64,000 nucleotides of DNA from Merluccius polli (GCA_030340625.1 JAOPHQ010005738.1:5001-69000); one strand, 5' to 3'. Shown: positions 49,527 through 63,415, counted from the stretch's first letter. Notes: a model not told the origin generated them from the letters alone. Program-made: numbers and translations.

Positions 49527-49712
49527 CTGAGGGGAAAAAGAAGCCAAATATAGAATATAATGAGAACAGGACATCCATATTATCCAGAATAGTGTGTACT
49601 ATGCATAATCCTATATTGTCATTGCCATGCATCGAGCCACAGAACACAACACACAAACAATAGTGAACTTTAGTGTGTGTGTGTGTGTGTGTGCCTCTGT
49701 GTGTGTGTGTGC

Positions 49713-49750
<38 letters not shown>

Positions 49751-51019
49751 TCTTGCAGCCATGTGCAACAGAGAACAGTGAAGTGAGAGCTTCACACAAC
49801 GGTGTGACTGTCCCTGAGGCTGTCATGCTCTTGTCTCTCTGAACACTCCCAGGTTTACTGTCAAGTCTCTGTCATGATTGTGAAACCCCCAGTCTGTACT
49901 CATTTCGTATTTATAGGAAACTACAGAGTGAGGTTGAGAGAGTGGCCACATCAGAAAGAATTTCACTGCTATTTATACTATTAGTATTTGTAATAATAGT
50001 AGTAGTAGCTACTTGTTGTGTATTGCAAATGTATTTTAACAATAGTGTATAGCTTTCAACATTGCTAATACAAAGTATAAGTAAGTATTATTATTAAGTA
50101 TAAGTAATAATAATCCTTTGATTTAATGTGTGTATTGCAAAGAAGAATCGTGTTTGGCATTTCGACCGTGGTCACAAAAGGTTAAAGAACATGAATGCTA
50201 AAACAAAACAGGGTTGAAGATATTTGATCTTTCCAGCATTTGACTTCACCGAGAAAACCTCACCTCTTCTAGAAAGAGCCAGTTCGAACAATGACTATAG
50301 CGCGAGGTCTTGATTTGCAGCAGTCCATGGGGAGGTCACTAGAAGTGCTGATGAAAATGCAGATTAGCAAGTGGGTAACTCTGAAGCATCAAACTGTGTC
50401 AACAGGCCGCAAGCGACAGCCAACCCCTTTCAATGTTTGACTAGGCTGGTACCATGAACCAACTCACAATTACATCATTGCACATACGCATATGCTCTTA
50501 GCCAGGACAGGATATATGTGACGTACTCCTATGTTATGCTATGTTATGTAACCATACGGAAATACTACAGCACCCCTGTAACATGGATTTTTCACTCTCA
50601 CTCGTATTGCACTCTGCTGGTGACAACGTCACTCTCTTTGTTTCACACGTTGTCTGTTCCTGCAGGCTCGTCTGAGCTTCAAGGCATGGAGCAGTGGGTT
50701 GTTTATGAGTACATGAGACACCACACATCCATCCATTCCTCACCCGTCCCTGCACGGCCCATTAAGAGGAATGGACCGTGTTTGGTGGCAGTAAAACTGT
50801 GTTTTCACATGATGGACGGGTGAGGGTGACGTTTGTGTGTAGCAGAGGGCCACAGTCCTGTCCTGTTAAGACAGAGCATTGGCTCTATGTGTACTCATCC
50901 ACCACCACTATGACTTTGACAAGGTCGCTCTGCAACCAAAGACAAGGAGCAACAAGCATTGGTTAAATGAATCAGAGCTCACAAAGGAGACTGGGGAACA
51001 GAGGTGGTCACACACAGCC

Positions 51020-51310
51020 ATAAATCAGAGGAGAGGAAAGGAAAGGAAAGGAAATGAGAGACGAAAATAGGAGATGAGAGGAAAGAAGAGAAGAGAAGAC
51101 ACAAGAAGAGAGGAGAACAGAAGAGATGAGAGTAGAGGAGGGGAGAAAAAATGAGAGGAAAGGAAATGAGAGGAGAGCTGATTGGAGAGAGAGTAAGAAT
51201 GGTAAATAATGAACAAAGTGAGGAAAAATTGAAGAAATAGATTATAAAGGGAGCAAGAGAGAGGGGTGAGCAATAGAGCAGGGATAAGAAGAGGAGGAGA
51301 GGAGAGAGTA
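51020..51310. repeat. 290-base near-pure purine tract
   Basis: AGGAAAGG/GAGAAGAG-rich strand with few pyrimidines. Confidence 0.75.
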
Positions 51311-53437
51311 CTGCTTCTCCTGACCCACATTGAAAAGCGCCTGCAGCATCCCAGCACCGTAGCCCCCGCCTCCCTCAGAGTTCCCCCGGCGGAACGCAAC
51401 CACAGCTCTACAGCCGTAGAGACGCCGCGTCACAACGCTATCGGCTACGGCAACACATCTACAAGACAGCCTTACAACCAGCCATGGCAACACCGTGCAA
51501 AAAACCCCACAGCTACAGTACCCGGAGTCATGACATCACGTCTGGGAACACTAAACACTAAAATCGATTAGCCACGGTTACGCGGTAAGGAAAAACAAAA
51601 GGCACACAAACATTGAAGTCACCACTAATTACTATGATGCATCACTACTGCCAATATGTCTCCCAACACATTGAATGAATTGATGATCTGACAATGCTTC
51701 CTCACATGGTGAGACCCAATAGATTCAGAAGCACTACAGATGGCCAGAGAATCTGTTCATGCATTCAGAAGAACACACAACCCGCTTTCTTTTCTTTTTT
51801 AGTTTTTTTTTCTCCTCCTGTGTGTCCTGAAGGCAACTCTCCCTGCATATGGTCAACACAGCGACAGCGAGAGAGAGCACCCGGAGAGAGCTCACTACCT
51901 CACCAGGCGGCAGCTATAGCTTTCCTACATGTCCTACCATATCAGCCCTAATATTACAAAGCAACACACACACACATACACACACCCTGCATGACAACAT
52001 GGAGAACAAAGAGAAGCCTTTCAAGACACCACTGTCTTGATGACCCCAAACAGACTCGGTCAGTCAGTCAGTCGGTCAGTCACTCTGGACTGTCCCATCT
52101 TGCACATGTAATGAATGGGTGGACAACAGGGCTCCTCTCTGTTCTGCTCTGTTATACTGGAACTGTTCATCCTGCGCTCCCCTCAGAGAGAATGATAGAG
52201 CAACTCTCCCCATGTGATCCTCTTTCATACTTGTCAAAACCCCACAGAATAGGTGCATGCCGTGTGTCTGTGTGTGTGTGTGTGTGTGTAGGTGTAGGTG
52301 TGTGAGTGTGTGTTTATGTTTGTGGTGCACATGCACAGGTTCAGATCAAAGATGTTTTTTTATCGAGTGGTTTCCAGGTAAGAGATTCCCTGCAGGGCAG
52401 CACCTCCTCTCTGACCTCCCTCAGGTCCTCAGACTGGGCCTCCAGTCTCCCTCCAGCTTCTTACAGCAGCCGTTCACTCCTGACTAGGATCTACTGATTT
52501 AAAGCATCAACACGCCTCTACTATGCAGGCTAGGAAAATGGAAAAATGATTTATAGACACAAACTACGACAGCAGCCAGCAATTCTATGCAAAGCCCTGC
52601 TCTGCTTGGAGTGTTAATAATACAATAGAAGTGCTGCTGATGACATATGGATTTCACATGTGGAACAATAGATACACAGGGATAGATACAGTCATAGATA
52701 CACAGGGAGTATTCTGTACTGCAAACTGCTAAATATAGCAAACAAAAACATCATTATCAGGCCGGATTATGAGCTCCTGAGGACACTGAAAGGGAGGTAG
52801 CTGATCTTCTCGAAGCAAATGTTTTCTCTTTCTTCTATCAATCCATATTCATTAATACAAGGTTATTTCACATGCTGTCGTACGATGAATGGTCTTATTT
52901 TATACCCAAACATACCATTTTTCCCCTTTTCCTTTCTGTACAATGGAAGGAGACGCCTACACCTTTAAGAGGCGGACCCTGTGTGCGGCAGACTACAGCA
53001 GACACTAAGAAAAGACAGAGGGAACGGGCTGTCTTCACAATGACTCCAGAGTTCTGCATCACTGCTCAGTGCATAACAACAACACACACACGCACACACA
53101 CACACACATGCGCGCGTACACACAGCAGTGGCACACATCCCCGGCTTTCCTCTGTACAAAACAGCCAACATCTACTAGGAGCCCAATGGATTAATGGTTT
53201 CATGTCACTGCTATGATAGTGGACAGATGCTGTAGCCTCTAGGGGCTGTACAATGTTAGAGAGCGTATGAGTGGAGAATCACACACACACACACACAGGG
53301 AGAAAATACTACTGTGCTACAAATCAGCAGGAACAGAGACACCCCCCGCACCCCCACCAGTTAGACTACTAAGAATAGCTCACCATGCTCTACACAGCCG
53401 CTGTGTGCAGTCCATGTCCACTGAACGCTCCTCCTGT

Positions 53438-53473
<36 letters not shown>

Positions 53474-53775
53474 CTGGAGGTGTCTGCGTGTGTGTGTGTG
53501 TGTGTGTGTTCCCCTGTAGGAATCCTCTTCCTGGATCTCTCCTTTTGTGCGTCCTGCTTCTTGCTTATCTCCGAGCCTCTGCTCCTCCAGCCCAGCCTTC
53601 TTGGGACTCTGGTGGGGTGGGGTGGGGCTGCAGGGCACAAGGGGGGCCCCTTCCCTCCATAACAAAATAACCCTCAACGGACTGACGGTGGAGGAAGTTA
53701 CCCTATGCTCCGGCAAACATCCAGTCCTGTGTGCAAGGCTGCTCCAACGTGTGTTATGCAAGGCTCTCTCTCCCT

Positions 53776-53888
53776 TTCTCTCTCTCTCTCTTTCTCTCTC
53801 TACCCTCCCCTCCCTCTCCGCTCTCTCACCCCTCCCCTTCCCTATACTCTCTCTCCCCTCCCTACACACACACTATCTCTCCCTCTCC

Positions 53889-53945
<57 letters not shown>
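53776..53945. repeat. (CT)n-rich tract
   Basis: CT/CCCT-rich polypyrimidine, the last 45 bases nearly pure CT. Confidence 0.85.
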
Positions 53946-53946
<1 letters not shown>

Positions 53947-54057
53947 CAGTACTCCACTGCTAGGGCTCCTCCCCCAGCCAGCCTCATCAGCCGCATCAGG
54001 TATTCATTCAAAAAAACACACTCCACTTGGCAGCGCGCCCAGACTACACTCACACAG

Positions 54058-54163
54058 AAAGGAGGAGGAGGAGGAGGAGGAGGAGGAGGAGGAGGAGGAG
54101 GAGGAGGAGGAGGAGGAGGAGGAGGAGGAGGAGGAGGAGGAGGAGGAGGAGGAGGAGGAGGAA
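54058..54163. repeat. (GGA)n microsatellite, ~34 units
   Basis: Pure GGA for about 100 bases; opens long poly-Glu, poly-Gly or poly-Arg frames that are artefacts. Confidence 0.92.
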
Positions 54164-55882
54164 TAGGGAGGGAGGAAGGGAAGGAAGGAGGGAGGGAGGT
54201 ATTAGAGGGCGGGGTGAGAGCAAAAGTGTGAGAGAGCGAAGGAGAGAGAGAGAGAGAGAGCGCTTTACGTAGACATAGACATATGAATGTGAACAACTGT
54301 TGGTACACTATGACAAATACATAGAGAGACACACACAGGCATATCAACCAGGACACATTCTCTCTCACACACACATACACACACAAGCCCTTTGGGATCA
54401 CCAGGGTGCACACTGTGAGAGAATGTCAAAGCAGTTTTAATGCACTGCTTTGTTCTTCGTTAATTTTCCTTTTCATTTATCCAGCGGAGGCAAATTTCCC
54501 TCTAATCTGCCTTGTGAGCTGACCTACAATCGCTGCTGAGCCGTCCACAGCCTCCAGGCGTAGAGGAGACCAGGCCCAGGGTGGCCCTGCTAGCTGCACT
54601 GCTGCTGCAGCACCAGGTCTCCCTGGGTCTGTGCAGGCCTTTCATGAGCTCCACCCCAGGGATATGTCACTATTTCCAGCAAGCTTGATAAACACCCAGC
54701 CCAGACTTTTTTTTACCACTAGGGCCCTCCCCTTTTATCTAGGGTTCCTGGTTCTTTTCAGCGTACTGAGTAGCTGAACAACTGAGTTGTCTTAACCAAC
54801 ATTGCAGACAGAGGTAGAGAGAGGAAAACACAACTATACTGACAGGTAGACTGCATGGCGAGACTATACATAGTACACTATAAACACTATATACTGTATC
54901 CACCTCAAGGATGCATTGATTTACACCAGCAATGTCATGCAATACATTGCACTGCAGTATGCTCATGAAGGATATACCGTGAGATGATCAACAATCACTG
55001 ACCTGTTAACATGTTGTTTTCAGCCTTAGTTTGTAGAGTGCATTCCCCTTCCGGGCCTCTAGGTCTAAGGAGCGCCTGGAGGACACTGTGTGCTGGTTTC
55101 ACACAAAGGTAAGGGCGGGTCAGCCAGGCACACACCTTCAGATTGGATGCAAATCACACACACACACACACAACGCTAAAACATGTGTTATGTCTGCTGT
55201 AGGCCTGGGGAACCTGGGAGAACCATTAGAGTGTGGGTCCAGACACAGAGGAGTTAGGGCCTCGTGTTTCTAATGTGAATCCTCCCCTGTGTTGTGAGAG
55301 GCGGCGATGCACACGTTTAAGGCAACGTACACCTCCGCCACTGCCACATGATCCCCACAGATAGGCAATGGGCTGTCACAGCCTGCATCACCAAGCCGAA
55401 GGGGGTGAATCTGAATAAATGCATGTAGAGTGCTAGCATGTTGGCAGCACTGTTGGAGTCGTCTTGCGAGTGGGATTTATTTTTTTGTTTTTGTTGGATC
55501 AAAACAAACAATAATAGTGAATAGTTGAAATAGTGTTGAAAGGGAAGCTCCATTATAGAATCCACCCACATTAATACGGTGGTTTATCTACCCACATTAA
55601 TATGGTTGCTTATCTACCCACATTAATATGGTTGTTTTGTGGTCATTATAGTATTGTAATGAAAGGGCCTGAATGCTTATTCTTAACACAAACACAACTG
55701 TGCCTCCACTTGAGTCACAACATTCAACATTCATGGAAGAAGCATAATGAATGTTCTAGAGCCAGTTCTTTCCCCAAGGCCAAGGTAATGAGACTGACCC
55801 AGGACAAACAAATACAACTAGTTATGGTGTCAAAGTCAATCTATAGTTACTTGCATGAAGTAGTCATGGTAATCGTTATAGT

Positions 55883-55884
55883 AA

Positions 55885-55920
<36 letters not shown>
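55883..55920. repeat. (TAG)n microsatellite
   Basis: About 12 TAG units. Confidence 0.85.
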
Positions 55921-57248
55921 AGAGAGAGACTGATAAAAATGCTTCCACATGTCGCATCTCTCACCAAATACAGGTGATACACTGGTCTTTTAAACACAAT
56001 GCAACCCTTCCTCAACCTTGCCTTGCATGTTACTCAATGTATTGTAACAAAGGGCATTGGTTTTTTTAAAGCACATTGAACAACTCTCTAAACACTATCA
56101 CTGTTCATACTCTCGCCTATACTCGCCTAAGTGTGTATAATTTATAGTTCATGGCTTAGCAAGTTGTGACAATATGTGACTAATTTGTATGGTTTATTAT
56201 AGTTTGCATTGCTAGGTAACATTACCTGATATGTAAGACTGACATCTCATAGATAGGGTCCACTCCCCAAGTATCCAAACACCATGAACTGTCTTCTCAG
56301 TGTCTTCTCCTGGTGATCCTCTCTACTCTCTTACTTCTCCAACTCTGCAGACATGTCCAGACATGCAACACATATCCAAGCAGGTACACAGCAAACAGGC
56401 TAGCATGTAGGATGCTATGTGATTTACAATTTTAGTCAGCAACAATAAGCAAAATACATCTTTCTATCTAAAATTGTATTTTCTTCTCATTAAAAGAGCC
56501 AATTCAGCAGTTCACCTCAGGTCTGACAGTCTGATGCCGTTGACGTCGAGTCAGTCTTTTAAATAAATGACTACAAAAGTGCAAAAGACCCACTATGAAA
56601 CCGGAACATAGAAGTCATTTTCAGTCATTCTCAGTGCTGGCAACAGGAAAACACTATGCACTAGTGTGTGTGGTTGAGTTACGAGGAGTTTGCTATGAAA
56701 ACGGTGAGTTAAATAACCTATGTCTCTTCAGACAGCAGACCAGTCTCTGTTGTGGCGCGCTCCTGTTTGGAGGGAACAACGTGCGTCCTCCACACTATGT
56801 GGGGAGAATGTGAAAGCACTTGCTGCCATGGCAACAAGGCAGCTCCACAGTCTCCAATCCCCATTAAGAGAGATGGGTGGCTCTGGCTCAATGGCGGTGT
56901 AGCATGACACACTGAAAGGGCCTATTTAGATCCAGGGGATTCAGCAGTTAATGAAAAGAGCAGGGGCCAAGAAATCTATTAGGCAGGTGCATGCTCACCA
57001 GATCTGAAAGTTGGATTTATATGGTATTCGCTAAAGTCTGTATCCACTCATGCTGTGGTCCTTTGGGCACACTGGTTACATCAGGCGTACTGGACACATT
57101 GTAGCAGTGTGTGAATGGCTGCAGAGGATGGATCATTGTCATTGAAAACAGCCATCCTAACTGCTGCAGAGCAATTGTCAGCATAAGAGCTCAAAGTGAC
57201 CTTGAATGTAGCCTTAGGCTTAAATGGCAAATAATTGTAAAATGAGAG

Positions 57249-57255
<7 letters not shown>

Positions 57256-57328
<73 letters not shown>
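57256..57328. repeat. (GA)n microsatellite
   Basis: Pure GA array followed by five GACA units. Confidence 0.9.
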
Positions 57329-57343
<15 letters not shown>

Positions 57344-58042
57344 GAGACAGAGAGAGTGAGACACACACACAGGGAAAGGGGCATTCCATGTGTTTTTGTA
57401 TCCATGGTGGATGTATATCATGTGTACATGCAAGAAAAAAACAACATTGGGCAGAAGGAACATATCTCCTCCCATGTGTGTCCCAGTGCCAAGATTCTCC
57501 TCATTCAGCTGAAAATAGCAAGCCACTGCTTACGCACATCATCTCCAGATCCTAGTTGAGGCAACTGAAAGACTGGGTGGGAGTGAATTGAAGAGAGCAG
57601 CTCCAGAACAATCTGGTAAAGTTTTGGCTTCATGAACTGAATTATTAATCTCACTACCAAACTGCACACAATGGTGCTTTATTAAGAAGCAGGTGTTTAA
57701 CTAAATACTTGTATTGTCTCTTAAAGTCTGCACAGTCCCAAATACTTCAGAGACAATCATTGTGGGGTAAACCGGTTTGGCCTGACAACATAGCAAAGAG
57801 ACAATTTGCTTGGGATGTATCACTTGTTGTTATTAACATAATAACTTGTTGGTTATATTAATAACCATGGTTCTTTAAACACACTGTTGCGATACTATCT
57901 ACCCTGGCATCAGTCCCTCTGATAACTACCTTACAAAGGTCACCATCATATTCAAAAGACTAATCAGGTACAGTGTGTACATACATGTTTGTATCAATGT
58001 ACATATGGAAAGGTATTGCAGATAACCCTAACCCTACTATCC

Positions 58043-58046
<4 letters not shown>

Positions 58047-58120
<74 letters not shown>

Positions 58121-58175
58121 ACGCGCGTGTGTGCGCGCGCGTGTGTGTGCGTGCGTGTGTGTGTGTGTGTGTGTG
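58047..58175. repeat. (GT)n microsatellite
   Basis: Pure GT to 58118 then GT with CG-rich interruptions. Confidence 0.9.
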
Positions 58176-58487
58176 TGCTGGTATGCATATGCCTGTGTGT
58201 GTCGTCCTTCCAGTTCCTATGGAGTCTGTCATGGAAGGGCATGGTTCCTCTTGGCCAGTTGAATAGGCATCTTCTTCACTGCCAGCCCTGTTTATCATCA
58301 GAGCTCTTCACTGTGGCAGAACCCAGCTAGCCTGTAATTACTGACGCCACTGGAGAGGAATACCAACGGACACACACACACACATGGCACATGCACACAC
58401 ACTTAAATGCATACATAAGCCTACATGCACATGCACCCACACAAACACACACACACACATACATGGACATATAGTAACAGACAGACG

Positions 58488-58540
<53 letters not shown>

Positions 58541-60700
58541 CATTCTGCAGCATTTCAATCATGGAAGCTTGACTGCACCTGGAGCTGGCCGAGGGGTGCT
58601 GACCTATGAGTGCCTGCTGTCGTTTAGCGGAGTCTCACATGATGAGCGAATAGTAACCTCAGGGACATGACGTTGAACGTTTGCACATCATTCCCTGCAG
58701 CTGACTGTCCCAGGCGGACAGGATAGCATGGTTCCTTCAGTGCCCGGTGGCTCTATCCAAATTTGCAAACATTACATGAATTATTTGTATAGTAGGCCTA
58801 TTGTATGTTTGTTGTATTCATTTGAATGTGGCCTAGCACTAGAGGCCTACAGAGGGGGAAGCAGAGGGCAGAGAGAGAAAGTAGTATGGCATTACTGTAA
58901 AAGTGCCATAACCTGCTAAAAAGGACAGATGGGGTGGGGCGTCCTAAAGGGAAATATGTGGTTATGGAAAAGGGAACCTGACGAATGACTGGGGATTTCA
59001 TATGAAAGGAGTCATAGGGAATGATTGAGCGAGTGCACAATATGAAACCTAGAGCAAAATACAAGGCAGCACAGACATGGATTTACTCTGATTCAAATAT
59101 TATGCTGAGAAGGGGACGATTTAAGGGAAAATAAAGAACAGATAAATGTGTGAATTTGATTGCCATTAATGAGAGCAAGTGTTGTCACCTCACAAATCAG
59201 AGCCCTCAATCAAATGATGGATGAATGAATAGATTGAGGACAGGTGGACAGAGGAAGAGATATTTGGGAAAGATGTGCCTGCCTACTGATCATGCCAAGT
59301 TATGAAAGCCTTCTGCCAATCCCACTCCTAACAGGAGTAAAAGTATTTAAAAGTAGGCCTATATCATGAATATAATTTTCAACTGAATATACTTAATCGC
59401 CCACCACTAGATGTCACCACACTCCATATGATATGGGCTATCATGGCTTGTACACTATTAAGTCTCTGGTCTCTACTAGCAATGCATGCTATGCTAAATT
59501 GTAACAAGGGTCCCGTTTTTCGATTTGTTCGCTGGTTTAAAGAGATGACATTTCCATAGCTAGCTCAGTTACCAATGCTAGCCTACTGTTTAGGCAATGT
59601 CTGTTTTCGATGTGGGTGTATTGCGCACAGGAACTTTAGTATTTCAAGGCCAAGTTACAGAATCATGTGCAAAAGAGTAACATATGGGATGTAGATGTGG
59701 CCCGAAATTAGCATTTAAAAGATCATAGAGACGATGACACAGACAATAGGCTTACTCGCATCCTCGTTATAATACTACCTTACATGGCGAAAATATTCCC
59801 CATTCAACAAATTGAGACTACAATGTAAAGTAGGCTACTTTAGTTTCCATTAGACAATTAAGTCTTTATTTTAGATTTAAATGAAAAAAAAATGTTGCAT
59901 GATCTGCATTAATAAATGTATAATCAATATTACTTCTTACACTGTACACAAACATAGATTTTTGGACAAAGCAAATTGAACAAAAATAGAATAATTTACA
60001 GATATAGCAAGAAGAGTTTGGCTGTCATTAAACAAAATAGGATCCAAACTACTTACTAAATATTCAAGTACCATTGTGACACTATAATAAATATAATACA
60101 CACAACGCTGTGGCCGAATGTTATGGTACAGTAATTACATGAATCCTTTATTCTACATCTGCCAATACTTTTAAATAAATGCTATTTTTATGAGTGGCAT
60201 ACAAATAAAAGTATTACATGGCATGCATACTTAGACAACTGTGAACTCTGAGGGTTTAGTGGCGTAATTTCAAATATTACAAAAGCCATATAATACTATA
60301 GCCAGTATTCATTTATACATGTGATGTTATAGTAATATGTATATATTTTTAAATGGGTTAAAATGATATCGAAAGTTAATCTAGAAGCCTTTGAGTCTTT
60401 AGATGTCATAGAATACAACCGGTGGTTTTTATTAAATTAAATTATATAAAACACTGTGGCATGGAGGCAAAATCAACAGCAGCATTTCAGAAGGTATCTT
60501 TTCTAAAAAAGGACTAAATCCCAAAGAGGAACATGGATGTTTCATCTCAGACCGCTCGTCACATCTCGAGGTCATGTCTCATGCAGTTAATCATTGTAAA
60601 GTAGGCTCAAACCAACGTCCCACATGAACCAGGAGCCACATCAGTGTTGTATTATGTAGCAGGCAGCATCTGTCTGTCTGTTTGTGTGTCTGTCTGTGGA

Positions 60701-60845
60701 TCATCTGGCTCCGGTGCGCTTGACCACGATGGTGCCGGCCACCATGTCATAGACAGTCCTGTTGTGCTGGAAGAATAGCAGCGTGATGAACGCCGGGAAG
60801 AAGAAGGCGATGGAGAAGTTCTTGTTCAAGGCTCTGATGGTGGAC
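60701..60845 (-). CDS. fam8a1: fam8a1 exon 5
   Basis: STIRALNKNFSIAFFFPAFI, TLLFFQHNRTVYDMVAGTIV, stop TGA 60703-60701. Acceptor accctgcag. Confidence 0.95.
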
Positions 60846-63415
60846 CTGCAGGGTAGACAGCAGTGTCTCAATGCTACTGCTAATGCCATGGGTAGACTAG
60901 CAGACAGTAAAGGTTGGAATGATACTTCTGAGTTGAATAATCTACAGAGATACGCAAAAGAGCTGCCAATGCTTGCATCTATGGTTCTGCGGTCCTACAC
61001 GAAGCAGCAGTATACAGCCCCGCTACATCTGCGCTCCGCGGGCTTTGCTCCATTAAAACAACAGGTTCTATTAAAACAGGCTCTATTAAAACAACACCTA
61101 TTAAAACGACACCTATTAAAACATCTATTAAAACAACACCTTCTATTAAAACAACACCTTCTGTTTCTTTTTTGGGTAGCGGTACAAATATGAACCGAAA
61201 TGTGTGCTTTGTGCCACGGTAATACTGCAGGAGAACAACATATCCACCTTTATGTTGCACATGAAAAACCATAGCAATAAGCTGGCTGACTCACGCAGAG
61301 AGGGAGACATCTGTTGCCGGCACCACCAGGACTCTGTTTGGCTGAACCAGGACCGAGGAGTCACACATCACCACCTTGAGTCCAAAAAGGAGTTTCCCCG
61401 GAGTGGCTCCACCTGCGCCCCAAATACATGCAATCTAGAAAGCAGAAAGGAAAGTTGTCATGGTACTGCCCAAGAAGAATAGCACAGGCCATTCAAATAG
61501 GTGCAGAATAAGTTGATCTGTGTAGAAATACAAATCTAAATTTATAATTTGACTGTTTCATTCGGAGATTGCTCATTTGTTTTGAAAAACTGACAATTAA
61601 GAAGAGAGAGACATTTCACAATGTGTGTGAAAATGGCTATGCTTTTTGCAGCTACCGGATCTAAAGCAAGAACAATGCCTTATTAAGTCTAATAAATATT
61701 TCATTATGTGTTAATTACTGGTTAATGATTTTCACAACCTCCACATCTAGAATGTGGTCAAGGCTGATATAATGGGAAGAAAAAAAACGGAAGCTGCAAA
61801 AAGCATAGTTAACTGTTAACAAGTGCATAGTTAACTAATAATAACGGCATAATAAAGTATATTTTATTTTAGTAAAGCAAACAAAAAAAGATTCTTAAAG
61901 GCATAATAATGCATAATAAATGATTTATTAGCCTTAATAAGGCACTGTTCTCGCTTTAGATCCGGTAGCTGCAAAAAGCATATTTAACTGTTAACAAGTG
62001 CATAGTTAACTTATAATAGATTAGCAATAAAGTATATTTTAATATTACTAAGCAAACAAAAGAAGATTAATAAAAGGCATGGCAAAGACGTAATGGGTGG
62101 GTTATAATTATAAGATACTCATGAGGCTTTTATTAATGTTCTTAAGCATTTGCAAACTGTTAACAAGTTTCTTATAAGCACTTATAAATGTGTTATAGCC
62201 TGCTATTAACTGTATTATAATGCCATTATTAACACTTATATAGGTTTATAAACACACAATAATGTTAATAAGCATCTTGTAAGGACTTACAAGGGCCTTA
62301 TTACCTATTAATTAATGGTTATTACGAGGACCTTAATATAAAGCGTTACCAGCATATCTTTTAACATAGCCTTAGGGTCAGACCTTTAATGATGTTTTGT
62401 TACAGAGCTAAATATGAAAAACAATGTCCTGACTGTATGAAACCTCACCTCGTAAAAACAGACCAATATCCGGTAGACTAGGGCCACAAGCATCATCTTC
62501 TGAAGCTCCTCCATTGAGGTATCCTCATCTATTTCCTCCACTATGAAGTGCATGGCAAACTTGGAAATATCCCTGGGAAATAAACAATTCTGGTCATTTA
62601 ATAACAACCGTTATCCGTCAAATCGACTCATCAATTGATTGACAAGCACGAAAATGATTTGGGGAAACGATTGTGTTTAACACGTCCACTCAGACCCATC
62701 GCACTTACTTCATCCCACTAAGGTGCATGATGCTGATGATGATGGTTGCCTTTATAAAGAACAATATGAAGAAATCCACCATTTCAGCAACAAGCCTTTG
62801 AAAGGGCGAAGGAATGATGTACTCTCGACCTGTGAAACGTTGAAGTGGTTGCAATTAGACATAGCTGATCTGACCTGGGACATACATTGTAGTGGGACCA
62901 TGCCAGTGTACTGGCGAACCTCGCGTACCTGGTCTGTGTGCATTCCGGTGGTCCTGGGTCTGCTGGTGGGTCTGTGTGGGCGCCGCCGCCGTCAGGGAGC
63001 TGCTGCCCGTGGCCTGGCCGGTCTGGCTCCCGGGGCTGGGGAGACCAGGCGAGTAGGTCGACAATGGCAGACCGAACGGGTTGTTGTACCAGTTCTGAGC
63101 ATCAAAGCCGGTGAACCCGGTGTGTGGTGCCGAGGTGGAGCCGCCGGCGGGGTGCAGCAGGTGGTGGTGGTAAGCGTTAGGCACCGCACCGCACACCGAG
63201 ACCCAGCTCTGCCAGCCCACATACCCGGTGTAGTACTGCCACATCCAGGTCTGCAGGGTGGCGCAGTATTCAGTGGTGCTGCGCTTTCCGCAAACGCCGT
63301 TCTCCGCTTTCATGTCGGCTCGGTTTGTTGTTGTAATGTACGCGTGTGGCTTTTCCTTGTTGAAAATTATGTTTTCCTTATCGCGTTCAATGTTAGTGTT
63401 TTCGTCGGCCGCCAT
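60701..63415 (-). CDS. fam8a1: FAM8A1, complete five-exon gene
   Basis: Exons 63415-62929, 62829-62709, 62572-62449, 61434-61295 and 60845-60701 give 338 residues; all GT-AG and phases agree. The N-terminal 160 residues hold the W-rich TLQTWMWQYYTGYVGWQSWV motif and a low-complexity linker. From about residue 165 an RDD domain follows, with three hydrophobic segments (179-199, about 228-243, about 302-316) and the motifs EEIDEDTSMEELQKMM, GAGGATPGKLLFGL and FFPAFITLLFFQHNRT, near-identical to mammalian FAM8A1. The C-terminus is GTIVVKRTGAR. Known role: a cofactor of the HRD1 (SYVN1)/HERP ubiquitin-ligase complex in ER-associated degradation, in the ER membrane. The start has a good context (acATGgcgg). 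Confidence 0.95.
61049..61160. repeat. minisatellite in fam8a1 intron 4
   Basis: Eight or so copies of CTATTAAAACAACAC-like units with length variants, in a 449-bp intron. Confidence 0.75.
61295..61434 (-). CDS. fam8a1: fam8a1 exon 4
   Basis: IACIWGAGGATPGKLLFGLK, then VVMCDSSVLVQPNRVLVVPA. Acceptor tgctttctag, donor gtgagt. Found by homology; no ATG, so easily missed. Confidence 0.93.
61637..62351. mobile_element. MITE cluster in fam8a1 intron 3
   Basis: Inverted repeat of about 58 bp (61640-61697 against 61921-61980; core GCAGCTACCGGATCTAAAGC), a direct repeat of about 100 bp (61792-61900 and 61968-62080; core AACTGTTAACAAGTGCATAG), then TTATAA/TTAATA-rich DNA ending CTTAATATAAAGCGTTACC. 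The last end matches the MITE at 8754 in type. Left terminus not clear. Confidence 0.55.
62449..62572 (-). CDS. fam8a1: fam8a1 exon 3
   Basis: DISKFAMHFIVEEIDEDTSM then LVALVYRILVCFYE: second membrane helix. Donor gtgagg. Confidence 0.94.
62709..62829 (-). CDS. fam8a1: fam8a1 exon 2
   Basis: REYIIPSPFQRLVAEMVDFF then ILFFIKATIIISIMHLSGM: RDD start and first membrane helix. Acceptor cgtttcacag, donor gtaagt. Confidence 0.93.
62929..63415 (-). CDS. fam8a1: fam8a1 exon 1
   Basis: MAADENTNIERDKENIIFNK through the Trp-rich motif to the Gln/Thr-rich linker, ending one base into a Gly codon (…HRPG) at donor gtacgc. Confidence 0.93.

Larger units (their letters stand above)
49527..60700. other. non-coding stretch between fam8a1 and atxn1
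   Basis: No convincing coding exon. It probably contains atxn1 promoter, leader exons and introns plus the fam8a1 3' UTR (59.9-60.7 kb, minus-strand AATAAA candidates in TTTATT at 59864 and 60147). Simple repeats listed separately: 49672-49748 (GT)n, 51020-51310 purine tract, 53440-53512 (GT)n, 53776-53945 (CT)n, 54058-54163 (GGA)n, 55883-55920 (TAG)n, 57250-57330 (GA)n, 58047-58175 (GT)n, 58495-58534 (CA)n. Confidence 0.5.

Noticed and set aside
53705..54231. Long frames encoding poly-Glu, poly-Gly, poly-Arg or Leu/Ser runs
   Set aside because: Products of (GGA)n and (CT)n in different frames; no start context or conserved sequence.
58021..58036. Telomere repeat (CCCTAA)
   Set aside because: Only two units before a GT array; too short to mean anything.
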